Source: CAIVSN01 sp036171455
GTDB lineage: Bacteria; Patescibacteriota; Gracilibacteria; BD1-5; UBA2023
NCBI GenBank assembly: GCA_036171455.1
Contig: JAVHRB010000050.1
Span: 1-11,212 of the forward strand
Direction: 5' to 3'
Length of the DNA: 11,212 bases
In this document: in pieces, positions 1 through 9,375 of the stretch
How the letters are laid out: each line of letters starts with the position of its first letter
Numbering within the stretch: position 1 is the first letter of the stretch
Notes under the pieces: generated by a model
Told to the model about the DNA's origin: nothing
The model's database searches: none
The model's input: the letters and a program-made list of their open reading frames with translations, nothing else
Translations under genes and position numbers: made by a program

Positions 1-21
1 GGATTGTAGGATCTAGGTCAT

Positions 22-44
22 ACCCCGTCAGCTTGCTGCGGGGT
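22..44. repeat. REP-like palindromic hairpin, left copy
   Basis: ACCCCG (22-27) pairs with CGGGGT (39-44), and CAG (29-31) pairs with CTG (36-38) around a CTTG loop, leaving T28 bulged. The 18-base core CCCCGTCAGCTTGCTGCG (23-40) recurs exactly at 11168-11185 in the same orientation. No T-run follows on either strand, so it does not look like an intrinsic terminator for the helicase gene that ends at 169. The form is that of a short interspersed REP-type element; this is inferred from symmetry and recurrence. I see no convincing gene or RNA in the rest of 1-168. Confidence 0.6.
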
Positions 45-168
45 GATTGATTAATCTTGAAACTCGGTGTTTTGATCCGCTATATCGTACTAAAGGATTT
101 CCCTATTTGCAATGGTTCCGCATATAAGTACTCATGTTTTCACATCTTTCCCGGGAGGCGGTTATGGG

Positions 169-2649
169 CTAAAACGTTCTTTTTGAAAATTCACCCCTAT
201 TCGTTATTTCTTTCAAATATCCGCTAGGTTTTTTGTCATCCGTCAATATTCTCAATACGCTTTTTGCCCGAGTAATTCCTACGTATAGGAGTTTTCTTGC
301 ATTGAGCAATTGGTTATCCGGTGTTTCTCCAAATATGGAAAAATATTCGGAATCAGCACGGAGTTCATTGACGAACCGTGGATAGTTGTATTGGCTAACA
401 TCCAGAAGTAATACCGCATCTGCCTGCTTACCTTTGGATTTGTGCGCGGTAAGTATTTCAAATCGCCCTTCATCGAGAAATCGATCAAACGCTTTTTGAG
501 TATCGGATGAAATTCCATTTTTTACGAATAATCATTGTAATCTCTTGAGAGATCGTACCCATTCGTTCTTGCTCATCCCATAGGTGTCATTATTTCGAGA
601 AATAACAAACGCCTTCGCTTTCGGATCATTGAGTGATTCGACATCATTTATGGTACGGGCCATATACCAAAGTGCCGCCTTTCGTGCTTCTCACATGGAT
701 TTGCCAATAGCCTGATTTCAGCTTGGGAGTGCTTTTTCTAAAAGCTCGGAGTATTTGGCGTATTCTAACTTGGCGATATAGGAAGTAAGTATTCGGGGTG
801 GTACTCCTCATAAGTTGTTTTTGGATGGTATAGCTAGATGCCCAAGTTCCGACATTAGGAGATTTCCGAATTCTACAATGGTTTCTCGGCTTCGGTAGTT
901 CGTATTCAATGCTTTTTCAGCTGTTGGGACATTGTCGAAACGTTCCTGGAATTGAAAGAAATATTTGATATCTGCACCGGCGAATTGATTGATGGATTGC
1001 CAATCATCGCCAACGACGAAAAGCTTGAAATCATGGTTGTATTTTGAAATGGCTTGGATAATCCTGTAGAACAGCGTTGAGAAATCCTGATATTCATCAA
1101 CGATTACGCATTTCAACGATTTCAAATCCAAAACCGAGATGGGGATATTTTTCATGCGCGTTACAATGGAAAGCCGGTCGCCTTCTTTTTCGATTTTTTC
1201 GACGGCATTTTTGAGGAGCGTATTGAAATCCGACTGTCATAATTCCATTTTCCGATTTTCGTACCGGCGATATACGGCGTTTGCTAAATTCAGAAAACTT
1301 CTCACTTCGCCGGTTTCCAACGAATCGATTTCTCATTGCATGTCGTTCGGGGATTTCGTTCCCAATTGAGCGAAATTGATGTATCGTTGGATTTTTCAAA
1401 TGAATTTCGGAATACGTCGATCGTTGTTCCTGAGTATCCCGATAAGTGTTTTTTTATCTATTTCTTCGAATTTTTTTCAGAGTTGGTTTTCGAATCTGAC
1501 TTTTACATTGCTATAGAATGTCGTGCGTGGCGATAATTCTGAATTCCCTATCGAATCCGCATACGATGTTTCCAGAAAAATTATTTTTCACTGTTTTTCC
1601 AATTTGCGAAAATATTCCCTTTTCAGATTGCGGTTATTCAAATATTGTTCTTTGGTCATTCACCAATGGTCCGGGGATTCTCAGGACTGTTCATCCATTC
1701 CCCAATGCTCTATGTAGATTGGCAGTTGAACTCCAGGGAAACGACATACAGCATCGGCTTTTTTCAAATAGTATTCGTTTTGGTCTGGTATTACGATGGG
1801 CGGTTCGTATTCGATATCGGTAAATCCGCACCAGACTAATAAGTCCAGAAGGTATTTTTCACCTTTCGAACGAACGAAACTGCCAGAGTACGAAAGATTT
1901 GGATGTCTTTTTCGGTGTAAAAGATAGGTCTCGTCATCATCGGTTAGCGCATCTTTTTTAAATTCAGCCAAATCTCTGGAAAAGTATTTCACCATGGTTT
2001 TTTCCAGAGCTCAGTCGAATATTTCGATTAGCGAATCTCGAATGAATATTTTTTGTTTTTCGGTATCGATTTCTATTTCTTCTCCCGTTACTGGATGTTC
2101 GTATTTGACTACGTCGATAAGGATATTTTCTTTAGGTTGGACAATTTTATACGCGAGCGAGTGAAACGTCATGGCATTATGAAAGGAATCTATCCCGAAC
2201 CCCTTTGATTCTGACCGTACCCGGCCAAGCATTTCCGCCGCCGCTTTAGCATTAAATGAGAGTGCCAGTATTTCACTCGATAACATATTTCCAGATTCAA
2301 TCTCGAATGCTATTTTCCCCGCGATTACCTGGGTTTTTCAAGATCCCGCACGAGCCGAAACGATGGTGTTTTTTCGCGTAGTAGCAATGGCTGAAAGTTG
2401 ATATTCGTCAAAGCTTTGAGCTTTTCTGAATCGATAGGCGAGGAATTCCCCTATGTGCTTCGCTTTGACATTTTCATAATCGGTCACAGTTTTGCCTGTT
2501 TTTCCTATATTTTTCGAGTATCGCAAAAATAGCTCGTCAGATTCAGGGAACTCGTATCTTTCGAGGGTTTTTTCTATGTCTTCCCAAGAAATAGGTAGAA
2601 TGTTCTGACGGATCGGGGACAGAATGGGCGTTTTTGTGACTTTTGTCAT
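169..2649 (-). CDS. UvrD/helicase IV-like superfamily 1 DNA helicase with nuclease-like insert (UGA = Gly)
   Basis: ATP-dependent SF1A DNA helicase, 826 residues, ATG at 2649 and TAG at 169-171. It is assembled from fragments that share one frame once 13 in-frame TGA codons are read as glycine (2338, 2011, 1681, 1660, 1588, 1477, 1396, 1333, 1237, 808, 718, 691, 532). Visible motifs: Walker A GSGKT (102-106, second Gly = UGA); motif Ia LSFNAKAAAEM after it; Walker B VIVDEYQD (515-522); motif III VVGDDWQSINQFAGA (545-559); motif IV NYRSRE (584-589); motif V LTAHKSKG (733-740); motif VI YVGITRAK (789-796). Residues about 259-350 (SKGEK, KADAV, IYIEHWGMD) resemble the endonuclease-fold insert of helicase IV-like proteins; catalytic competence is uncertain. 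It probably acts in repair or fork processing in the cytoplasm. It lies 48 nt after the peptidase stop, probably in the same operon. The helicase call is very secure; the subfamily is inferred. Confidence 0.95.
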
Positions 2650-2697
2650 AAACAGTAACTGTACCCGAGAATATCATATGTTTTGAAAGAACGCGAA

Positions 2698-3462
2698 TTA
2701 CCCTACATTCACGTTCGTTTTACCATTCTTCCCTAAAGAGTTTGTCCTCCCAATCTCCTCTTCCCTCACCACTCCATCCTCCTTCCATACCCGGAACGCT
2801 TTTGCCCCCGGCCGTGACTTGATTATTCGCCATTTCCCATTCACCACTTCCAAAGCCGCGCCATTCTCGAGCGCTATCGCCGTTCCTCACGACTTCAGTA
2901 TCATCTTGTGCAATTCCGGCCGTCGGTATTCTTCCATGTCGTAGTGGGGACAGTGCATTCCCTCGATGAGCCCGAGCCCCCGAACCTTCATATACTCGAA
3001 TGCCTTTGTTGGGTCTGCCCCTTTTCTCGAATCCGAATGCCCGGCTTCGAACCAACAGATGGATCCCGCGCTGAGCCCGGACATTACCGTTCCGTTTTCC
3101 CAGGCCTTCCGGAGCAAAATATCCACGGAATATTTTTTCCACATTCGCATCATCCGCAGGGTGTTTCCACCTCCGACATAGACGATATCCGTAGAGAGTA
3201 TTTTGCTCTTAATTTCGTCGTAGACATAGGTATTGTTATATAATTCCAGTGTATCTACGATACAGCCAAACTTTTCTCAAAAATACCGCCGGATGTCGGC
3301 GATATATCCCATTGCGTCATGGCTTGCCGTCGATATGAAAAGCAATTTCGGATGTTCTTTTTCCGACAATCGGAGGATTTCGAGGTCGATGTCCAGCGTA
3401 GCAGATTCTCCTTCCCCCGGGAATACTTTCCCACCTCCGATGGCGACAATTTTTCGAGACAT
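2698..3462 (-). CDS. Peptidase E-like serine peptidase, family S51 (UGA = Gly)
   Basis: Cytoplasmic serine peptidase of the S51 (class I glutamine amidotransferase-like) fold, 254 residues, ATG at 3460-3462, TAA at 2698-2700. The N-terminus reads KIVAIGGGK, the first beta strand of the family. The nucleophile elbow is SGLSAGS, with Ser131 as likely nucleophile, followed by ICWFEAGHSDS. The GLGLIEGMHCPHYD segment supplies the likely catalytic His173. The C-terminus contains AIALENGAALEVVNGKWRII, a terminal beta hairpin expected in this family. UGA codons at 3277-3279 (residue 62) and 2887-2889 (residue 192) would truncate it in the standard code. Family members hydrolyse small peptides; classical PepE cleaves Asp-X dipeptides, but the specificity here cannot be read from sequence. 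It starts 12 nt after the deaminase stop, so it is co-transcribed. No Shine-Dalgarno is visible. Confidence 0.9.
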
Positions 3463-3474
3463 AGTGCATTGAAA

Positions 3475-3999
3475 TTACGGATACAGCCTCTCCTTCAATC
3501 CGAGCAGTTCGTCTACGGCGTTTTCATCCGCCGCCCCGAGATCCCGATACCGTTCCACTGCCACTCCGGCCCCATCGAACATCGTCATTACCGCGCGCAT
3601 ACCGCTCTCGTGTCACTTCTTTACGTCCAAGTAGACGAGACGCCGGATACCGCACTGTACCATGGTCTGCGCACAGTTGGGACAAGGAAACAACGTCGCG
3701 TACATCGTCGAGCCCTTGATATTCTGCCCAAAGGCATTATAAATCGCGTTTCGCTCCGCATGTACGACGTACGTATGTTTGGAATGCTCAATATCTGCAT
3801 CGTCGTCATCTGTCCAGAATTTTGGATCTGCGTCATCAAGTCCAGTTGGAAGTCCGTTGTACCCAATACTTATGATTTTGTTGTCGGTCCCAATAATGCA
3901 AGCCCCGGTCTGGGTTTTCTTGTCTTTCGACCGGAATGACGAAAGGATTCCCATAGACATGAAATAGGTCTCCCAGCTCATGTAATTCTGTTTTTTCAT
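3475..3999 (-). CDS. Deoxycytidylate (dCMP) deaminase (UGA = Gly)
   Basis: Zinc-dependent deaminase converting dCMP to dUMP, the precursor for thymidylate synthesis; 174 residues, ATG at 3997-3999, TAA at 3475-3477. The zinc site is clear: His80-Ala81-Glu82 (VVHAERNAIYNA) and Pro105-Cys106-x-x-Cys109 (FPCPNCAQTMVQCGI). Upstream, SWETYFM, RSKDKKTQTGACII and IGYNGLPTGLDD match the N-terminal half of the T4/eukaryote-like dCMP deaminase type. One UGA codon (3613-3615, residue 129) follows YLDVKK; reading through it adds a tail of about 45 residues that brings the protein to normal family length. Start choice: the open frame extends upstream to 4239, but that stretch crosses two terminators and the end of the next gene, and family similarity begins at 3999. 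It is the first gene of the operon with the peptidase and helicase. Confidence 0.93.
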
Positions 4000-4036
4000 A
4001 GAAAAAAGTGAAAGTGCCGGACAATGTTTCCTATTT

Positions 4037-4064
4037 AGGATAGTTATGCCGAAGAAATTCGCAA
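4037..4064 (-). promoter_or_regulatory. Candidate promoter of the deaminase-peptidase-helicase operon
   Basis: On the minus strand TTGCGA (4064-4059) and TATCCT (4042-4037) are separated by 16 bases. Transcription would start near 4030, giving a leader of about 30 nt before the ATG at 3999. The box lies directly downstream of two terminators, where a new promoter is expected. Matches to the sigma-70 consensus are imperfect, so this is a tentative call. Confidence 0.3.
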
Positions 4065-4068
4065 AATG

Positions 4069-4103
4069 AAAAAATCGGAATGCCGAATCCAAAGAATTCC
4101 GAT
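4069..4103 (-). terminator. Second intrinsic terminator of the surface-protein operon
   Basis: On the minus strand ATCGGAAT (4103-4096) and ATTCCGAT (4081-4074) form an 8-bp stem with a 14-nt loop, followed by five T (4073-4069) and then C. It lies only a few bases past the first terminator and before the next operon's promoter, so it would act as a back-up. The stem is shorter and the loop larger than in the first one. Confidence 0.5.
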
Positions 4104-4110
4104 GGTCTGA

Positions 4111-4136
4111 AAAATCCCGGTAAAGACCGGGATTTT
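4111..4136 (-). terminator. Intrinsic terminator of the surface-protein operon
   Basis: AAAATCCCGG (4111-4120) and CCGGGATTTT (4127-4136) form a 10-bp perfect stem with a 6-nt loop (TAAAGA). On the minus strand the 3' arm runs into TTTTT then C. On the plus strand it ends in seven T, so it could work in both directions. It lies about 24 nt after the TAG of the gene ending at 4160. Confidence 0.8.
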
Positions 4137-4159
4137 TTTCCATTTGTGAGTTAGGTTTC

Positions 4160-6331
4160 CTATTTCCCGGCAGGTTTTTCCGCTCGTGCCTTGTAGAGTT
4201 TGGACATGGTTTTGAATCTGCCCGGTACTCCATCGACACTCAGGAAGCCTCGGTCTTTTACCTGATTGACGGCTTCCGATATTTCGAACAGGAATTCGTC
4301 GGTCATGGGAACTTTGAGAATATTGCGGAGTTCGAGGGCAAAAACGATGTTTTTCTGATCTCCGGATATGAGCAGCGTCAAAACGGCGAGCTCCAAGCTT
4401 TTTCTCATGTTTGCACGTTCCGTTCCTTCGGGAAGTTTCTTTTCGCCGACGATTCGTTTGATTTCTTTGAGCACGCTCGTACCGATCAGTCGTTTTTTGT
4501 CTTCTTTGTCCGGATTGAGCAGTTTCTCAATGGCACCGGAAAGGTATCTGGCCTTGTCGACGTCGCTCATTCCCGTACGGGTCAGCATATCGTTGAGTGC
4601 GTGGACCCCATTGGAATAATCGGAATTTTCGTAAATGAACGCCCGATCGTTGCCCGCGAGCAGCTCAATTCTGCCCAATTGGAGGAATGCTTGTGCCACG
4701 GGGGAATCAATGAGAGCTTCGGCAATATTCTTTTTTGCAGTAAACCCGTTTTTACTTTCAATTCCTGGCAGTTTGACCTGGGTTGGAGCCAACGTTTTGA
4801 CCGGCACCGTTGCGACGGGAACAACCAAAGGAGTTTTTACGGATACGGAAGGTACAACCACGGGAGCTGCTTTTGCCGGAACCGCGACTGCCGGAACCGT
4901 TGCGGTTTTTGGCGGTACTATGGCGGGGGTTTTCGAAGCAATCTGAGGTGGTGGAACAACTGGAACTGGAGCGACCTTCAGAGGTACTACGACGGGTTTT
5001 TTTGAAACAATCTCGGGTGGTGGAATAACCGGTACTGGAGCAGCCTTCAATGGCACTGGCATGGGTATTGGTGCTTTTGCTGTAGGTGTTTTCAAAGGAG
5101 TTACCGGAGCGACGGGAGGCAGTGTTTTTACCGTAGTTGGAGCGGTTACCGTTGGAACTTTCGGTGAAACTACTGGAGCTTTTTTGGGTCCAAGTGGTAT
5201 CATTTCTGTTGAAAATTTTCATCTTTTCTGTTGTTGGTTGAACAGGGGAACCGGAGGTATAGCATCCGGTATTGCAGGGAAGATATTGGGGGTTGTCGGA
5301 AATTTCTTGCCCAATTGAAACTGCTTTAGATTTTCTTTTGCTTCAGCCCGATCTCGGAGAATCTTACGCATTGACAAAGCATGAGCATCACCAATCCTAT
5401 TACTGTAAAAATTCCGGTAAATTCGTTCTGCATAGGATTCGGCACCAGGAGTGGCTACCAGATTTTTAAAATTCTGGAGTGCATCAGGCGAAGTAATGCC
5501 TTCGGTATTTGATGTGATATTTCCTGCTTCGTCCCGTCGGTTTCCCTGGTATTTCGGCTCGAATCCAAGGGATTGGAGCATGAGGGCGATATCGGTTGTT
5601 TCCGTCGTTCCAGGATAAGTGAGTGGTGGCGTTCCAATCGGAAATTCCTGAATAAGAAGCCTTCGGTCTTCAAGATTTCGTACTATTTTTAGGAGTTGAT
5701 CGTATTTGATGGGATTGTTGCGGATATAGGTAATTTTCTTTTCGATTTTTCGACGAGCTTCCTGGTCTTCGGGAGTAATTCTAATAGTAATATTGTTGGA
5801 TGCAATAGACCCTACCGGTGCCAACATAGAACCATGAGTTTCTTCGCCTTTTTTTCCTTTGCGAAGGCTAGAAACGAGAATAACCCCGCTTTTATCGAAT
5901 TTTACCATATTTCAAAGAATGGCATATCCATCAGAAGTTGCCATTTCTCCAGAATAGGCTACATGTGTACGTTGGCTTGTGGAATATCATTCCATGTTCA
6001 ACGTGGTGGATATTTTTAATTCCATGGGAATTTCGTAGATCGTTTCGGAATCGGATTTCAGCATTTTCTGTCGCTTCGCTTTCTTTCATTTTTCAGCTGG
6101 TATATGAAACTCCATATGAGTATCCAACGTCAATTCTATGGAATCTTTTGTATGGGAAATGGTTTGGGCAACCGATTCCGGAGCGAGCGTCGTGAGTCCG
6201 ACTCCGAGGGCCATTGCAGCTGCGGTTGTCGATGCTGCGAGCGTATTAGAAATATTTGTTTTTTTCGCTTTTACTGATTTTTTTTCGCTTGGCGTTCATC
6301 CATCTGGACGAAGAATTTTTGTTGAATTCAT
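4160..6331 (-). CDS. Secreted or anchored protein with Pro-rich stalk and peptidoglycan-binding-like motifs (UGA = Gly)
   Basis: Unrecognised 723-residue protein, ATG at 6329-6331, TAG at 4160-4162. Five UGA codons (6296, 6086, 5987, 5912, 5219) split it in the standard code, so naive gene finding yields two separate ORFs ending near 5219 and starting at 5203. N-terminus: Lys-rich stretch (17-24), hydrophobic segment 31-50 (LAASTTAAAMALGVGLTTLA), then PESVAQT, a plausible signal-peptidase site after Ala55. Residues ~190-320 are mixed helical; TDIALMLQSLGF at 246-257 followed by TSPDALQNFKNL could be a degenerate peptidoglycan-binding repeat. Residues ~377-525 are a Pro/Ala/Val/Lys low-complexity stalk with a 23-residue tandem repeat. 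The last ~195 residues form a helical domain ending in SVDGVPGRFKTMSKL (698-712). It begins 12 nt after the preceding stop, so it is translationally close to that gene. Function unknown; an envelope-spanning or surface role is inferred. Confidence 0.85.
4916..5053 (-). repeat. Two tandem 69-bp coding repeats in the Pro-rich stalk
   Basis: Residues 427-449 (4985-5053) and 450-472 (4916-4984) are consecutive 23-residue units. The first begins PLKAAPVPVIPPPEIVSKKP and the second PLKVAPVPVVPPPQIASKTP. The following segment (PPKTATVPAVAVPAKAAP) is a more diverged third unit. The pattern suggests growth of the stalk by tandem duplication. Confidence 0.75.
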
Positions 6332-6343
6332 GGGTAATGCTGA

Positions 6344-6922
6344 CTAATCGTTATCGGTAGTACTCACGGGTGGCTTTTTGCTGCTTGGAATATTTTCGTT
6401 TAAGATTTTTTTCGTTTCTGGTTTCTTAACTTTTGGTGGTAGCTTTGTAGATGCTCCCTTGAAGATATCAGACTGTGTATCCATGAGCGTAGGATCGGTA
6501 TATATTTCTCCATCTGCTTTGCTGGCTGGATATTCACCGGCAGGAAAATTCTCGATACCCATTTTTACAAACTTCAACATGGCCTTGAGCGTTTCTCGAC
6601 CCAGGATTCCATCGACCCTTACTCTCCCTACTGTTCGGCTGTTTCGAAGGATTTTTTGAGCCTCGGCCACATTTCTTGGAGTTGGCTGTTCCATAGCCTC
6701 TTTAAAAATACTGAATGAGTGATCCGGAGCCAGGTTTTGTTTTTCTATGGCCTCTTTTAGAGTGGTTCCCAGTCATTCAACAATGCTTTCTCGGAGTCGA
6801 GTAAGTGCACGTTTCGAGGCTTCCGTAGCCTCTTTAATACTGTAGGTTTTTCTTTCCAGTGCCTGAGTGGCCGGATTTTTTCTCACTTCTACCGTAGGGG
6901 TGTATTTGTATGTTTCTGTCAT
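6344..6922 (-). CDS. Protein with peptidoglycan-binding-like domain (UGA = Gly)
   Basis: 192 residues, ATG at 6920-6922, TAG at 6344-6346. One UGA codon (6773-6775, residue 50) hides the N-terminal 76 residues from standard gene finding. Residues 84-120 read VAEAQKILRN...VDGILGRETLKAMLKFV, which follows the PG_binding_1 pattern (Q-x-x-L, then V-D-G-x-x-G-x-x-T-x-x-A-x-x-x-F). The C-terminal ~70 residues are Lys/Pro/Thr-rich and probably disordered. No signal peptide or membrane segment is visible, so export is not shown by the sequence. The start lies 36 nt after the upstream gene's stop and the stop lies 12 nt before the next start, so it is the middle gene of a three-gene operon. A TAGGG/CCCTA mini-hairpin (6928-6944) sits just ahead of the ATG. 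The fold assignment is moderate; the function is unknown. Confidence 0.85.
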
Positions 6923-6958
6923 AATAATAGGGCTTATATCCCTACTTTACTGTATTGT

Positions 6959-9181
6959 TTATTTTCTGGCAACTAATGTGCTTTTTTTATCAAATTCATG
7001 AAAAGCAATCTTTGAAGTGTCCCCATGAAAGAAGATGGCTCCTTTTAATTTATCTGGATTTTTCGGGATATCGTGTTTTTTCCAAATGCTTGGAGTTTTT
7101 TCGCTATAGAAATCCTGTACGGTCTTGAGTGGGCCAAGTTGTCATTTGTGGTAATCGTCTTTCACGAGCCATTGTCCATCAGGCGAGAGGATAAGTGCTG
7201 AAACATGCCCACCTCGTTTCCCGTCTTTTGATCTCGTGTCGGTAAACAACATTCCCAAATTGGCCCCGGTTGGCGCATCGAAGTTACTTTTTCCGAATTC
7301 TGGAAAATATCCCATGAATTTTTCCTTGGCTTTGGCTTCCTCGAACATTCGTTCTACTTCTTTCGCATAAACGTCGATTCCGCGCCGATGAATTTCTACC
7401 ATATCTCCCACCCCATTAATCTTGACTCCAGTGAGTCGAGAAAGTCAGTTTCTCACATTTACCATACAGAGAGTAATGAGCCGGTTTCCACTGTAGTGGG
7501 TCTGATACCAAAAATATTTTGAAAGGCTCCGTATCGTAGATTCGATACCCAAGCTTCATCATGAGCGTAATAGACTGGTAGATAATTTTTTCAGATTGCC
7601 GATTCCGAGATAGTTTGTCAGATCGTTTACTGAGTCGACGAAATCTGACATACTCACCAAATCCGTCCGTTCTATGGCCACGTCATCCGGAATAATACCC
7701 TGTTTTTGGAGTTGTAGGAGATAGGCATAGTTAAGATATGTTCCTTGAATATCTTTATCGGTTGGTTCTTTTCCGTCCAATTTTTCCCGTACTATGGCAC
7801 GGAACAATTCCTGGTCTTCAACACTGGGTGGTGGAGGTTCTGCGAGAAAGGTTTTGAGCACGAAAAACAGACCCCGTACTTGGCGTTCGATATCGAGGGT
7901 TTTATCGGTAAGCTTTGCCTGATTATTGAGTCGGTTAGCTTCCATTGCCACTGCCGTTATCTCTGGATTCGCTTCGATTTGGGTATGATAAAAGTTCCAA
8001 AGTATTTCCAATTCGTCTTCGATCTTTCATCTTTGAATCGGATGATTTATAGCTTTTAAAGCCAAGTTGAAAGGTATTTCACTCATTCGGGCTAATCCTC
8101 CGGTCGCCATTGGGGAAAAATCAGGATTTACTCGTCCAACAAGTCGGAGCAGCATTTTTGTGTCTGATGTGGTATGACTGGGGAATTTTTTGGAAACGGC
8201 CTGTATTTCACGATTGTATTTTCTTTCGAAAATCAGGTAATTATTTTCTCGCACTAGCTCTTCAATTCAAAGCACGACGTTATCGTTTTCGTTTTCGGCT
8301 TTTTCATAGGTGCTTTCACTAATGAGTCGCAGCACCATCCCGTCTTGGATTTTCAGGATTTCCCCTTCAGCATTGAAAAATTGATCTCTTGGCATCCCGT
8401 GTAGTTCTTTGAGAAACGTTGACATAGTCATACGTCAACTCTGGTAGGTGTCCAAAAATTGGCGGTATCGTACGGATCATTCTTCGGATATGGGTTTTCG
8501 AATATAGATCTTTCCTTGATATTCTATATGTCCAATGCTCGGAGGAATGATATCGTCCATGGAGAGAATTCAAGTGTTTTCGCCTTGGGAATGCGATTGT
8601 ATTTCGGAGTTGGGGAGTGTTACAATAACCTTTTGATCCATATAAATATCCGGATTCGTCAAAGCTTCCCCCATGGCCCCGACCAAAAATAGGAGCGAGA
8701 AAGCTCCAAACTGTTTTTTCTCAGCGGAAATACCTTCCGTAGAAGTAGAAGAATAGGTTAATAAAGTTGCCAAATGTTCCGCGGAAAGTTCAGAGATTCA
8801 CAAATTTTGGACAATATTAGGATTTTTCGGGTCTTTCCCCTCGAATACGAGTCCACCATAGAGAACTTCTCGTGTTTTTTCGATCAAATCTGCCCGAATG
8901 CTCCATGGAAAAAGTTCATGATACTCCGATTCTGCAATTTTCCCGGCCGTATTTTTGGCATTCTTTTTGAACGAAAGAGAGTTGGCAATTTTCTGAGCGA
9001 TTGAATCATACCCGGAATGGTTCCCATTTTCGATAATCAGATTGGTGCTTTTGATCACCCCTCCTACCAAAAGCGCAGAAAATAGGCCTCCGATTATCAA
9101 TCAGGAAGGCATTTTCATAGACGTTGCCAAATTTTTTTGGGAAATTTGAATCGCCTTCGAATGCTGATTTTTGGTTTTCAT
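6959..9181 (-). CDS. Large membrane-anchored protein with possible C-terminal Cys/His hydrolase module (UGA = Gly)
   Basis: 740 residues, ATG at 9179-9181, TAA at 6959-6961, not recognised as a whole. Eleven in-frame UGA codons are present (9101, 8798, 8570, 8477, 8435, 8267, 8027, 7559, 7556, 7445, 7142); 7559 and 7556 are adjacent and give Gly-Gly. A basic N-terminus precedes a hydrophobic segment at 27-43 (GLIIGGLFSALLVGGVI), so a signal anchor is likely. A second apolar stretch lies near 160-175 (GAFSLLFLVGAMGEAL). The middle is mostly helical and charged. The C-terminal part has LITLCMVNVRNGLSRLTG (Cys572) and GGHVSALILSPDGQWLVKDDYHK (His659, Asp675/676, each part quoted here under its own positions 657-679). 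That order and setting recall NlpC/P60- or CHAP-like peptidases, but no domain match could be run. Start choice: ATG 9181 is the first in frame after the TAG at 9266-9268; ATG at 9118 or 9112 would also keep the anchor. It is the first gene of the operon. Confidence 0.8.
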
Positions 9182-9375
9182 GAGGTACTTTCGGTATTCT
9201 TGTGATGAACAATGTCTTTGCCCGGCTAAGCCTGGAAAAAGATATCGCAGTAATAATGTGGAGTGCTATGAATAAGCAATCTCTCATTGACATTATTACA
9301 AAGATAGTTATATATTTCATAAGTCAAATATGTTTTTCTCTGTATTCAAAAATACCCTCCGTTTCGGCTAACGTT

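Noticed and set aside
3..227. Open plus-strand frame at the left edge
   Set aside because: It runs through the REP-like hairpin and converges into the helicase C-terminus with no ATG start or family signal; probably chance openness in a code with two stops.
2338..2340. UGA read as tryptophan (code 4)
   Set aside because: It would give GSWKT in the Walker A loop, where glycine is essential; TGG is already used for Trp.
169..2649. Helicase as a pseudogene with many nonsense mutations
   Set aside because: All interruptions are TGA in one constant frame with no frameshift, all core motifs are intact, and every other gene shows the same pattern.
2720..3142. 140-residue minus-strand ORF overlapping the peptidase
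   Set aside because: It is in another frame under the conserved SxG and CPHYD region of the peptidase, with Arg/Gly-rich composition typical of a shadow frame.
3319..3939. 206-residue plus-strand ORF
   Set aside because: It lies antisense to the deaminase and the start of the peptidase, whose zinc-site and fold motifs are clear; it has no recognisable features of its own.
4000..4239. N-terminal extension of the deaminase frame
   Set aside because: The frame is open but crosses both terminators and the end of the upstream gene; family similarity starts at the ATG at 3999.
4601..5028. Plus-strand ORFs opposite the Pro-rich stalk
   Set aside because: Low-complexity coding sequence leaves several frames open; these are antisense shadows rich in Arg, Gly and Trp.
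9006..9320. 104-residue minus-strand ORF with a hydrophobic N-terminus
   Set aside because: It mostly overlaps the start of the 740-residue gene in another frame, and its C-terminal part shows no conserved features. The first ~45 residues lie in the intergenic leader, so a small peptide cannot be wholly excluded.
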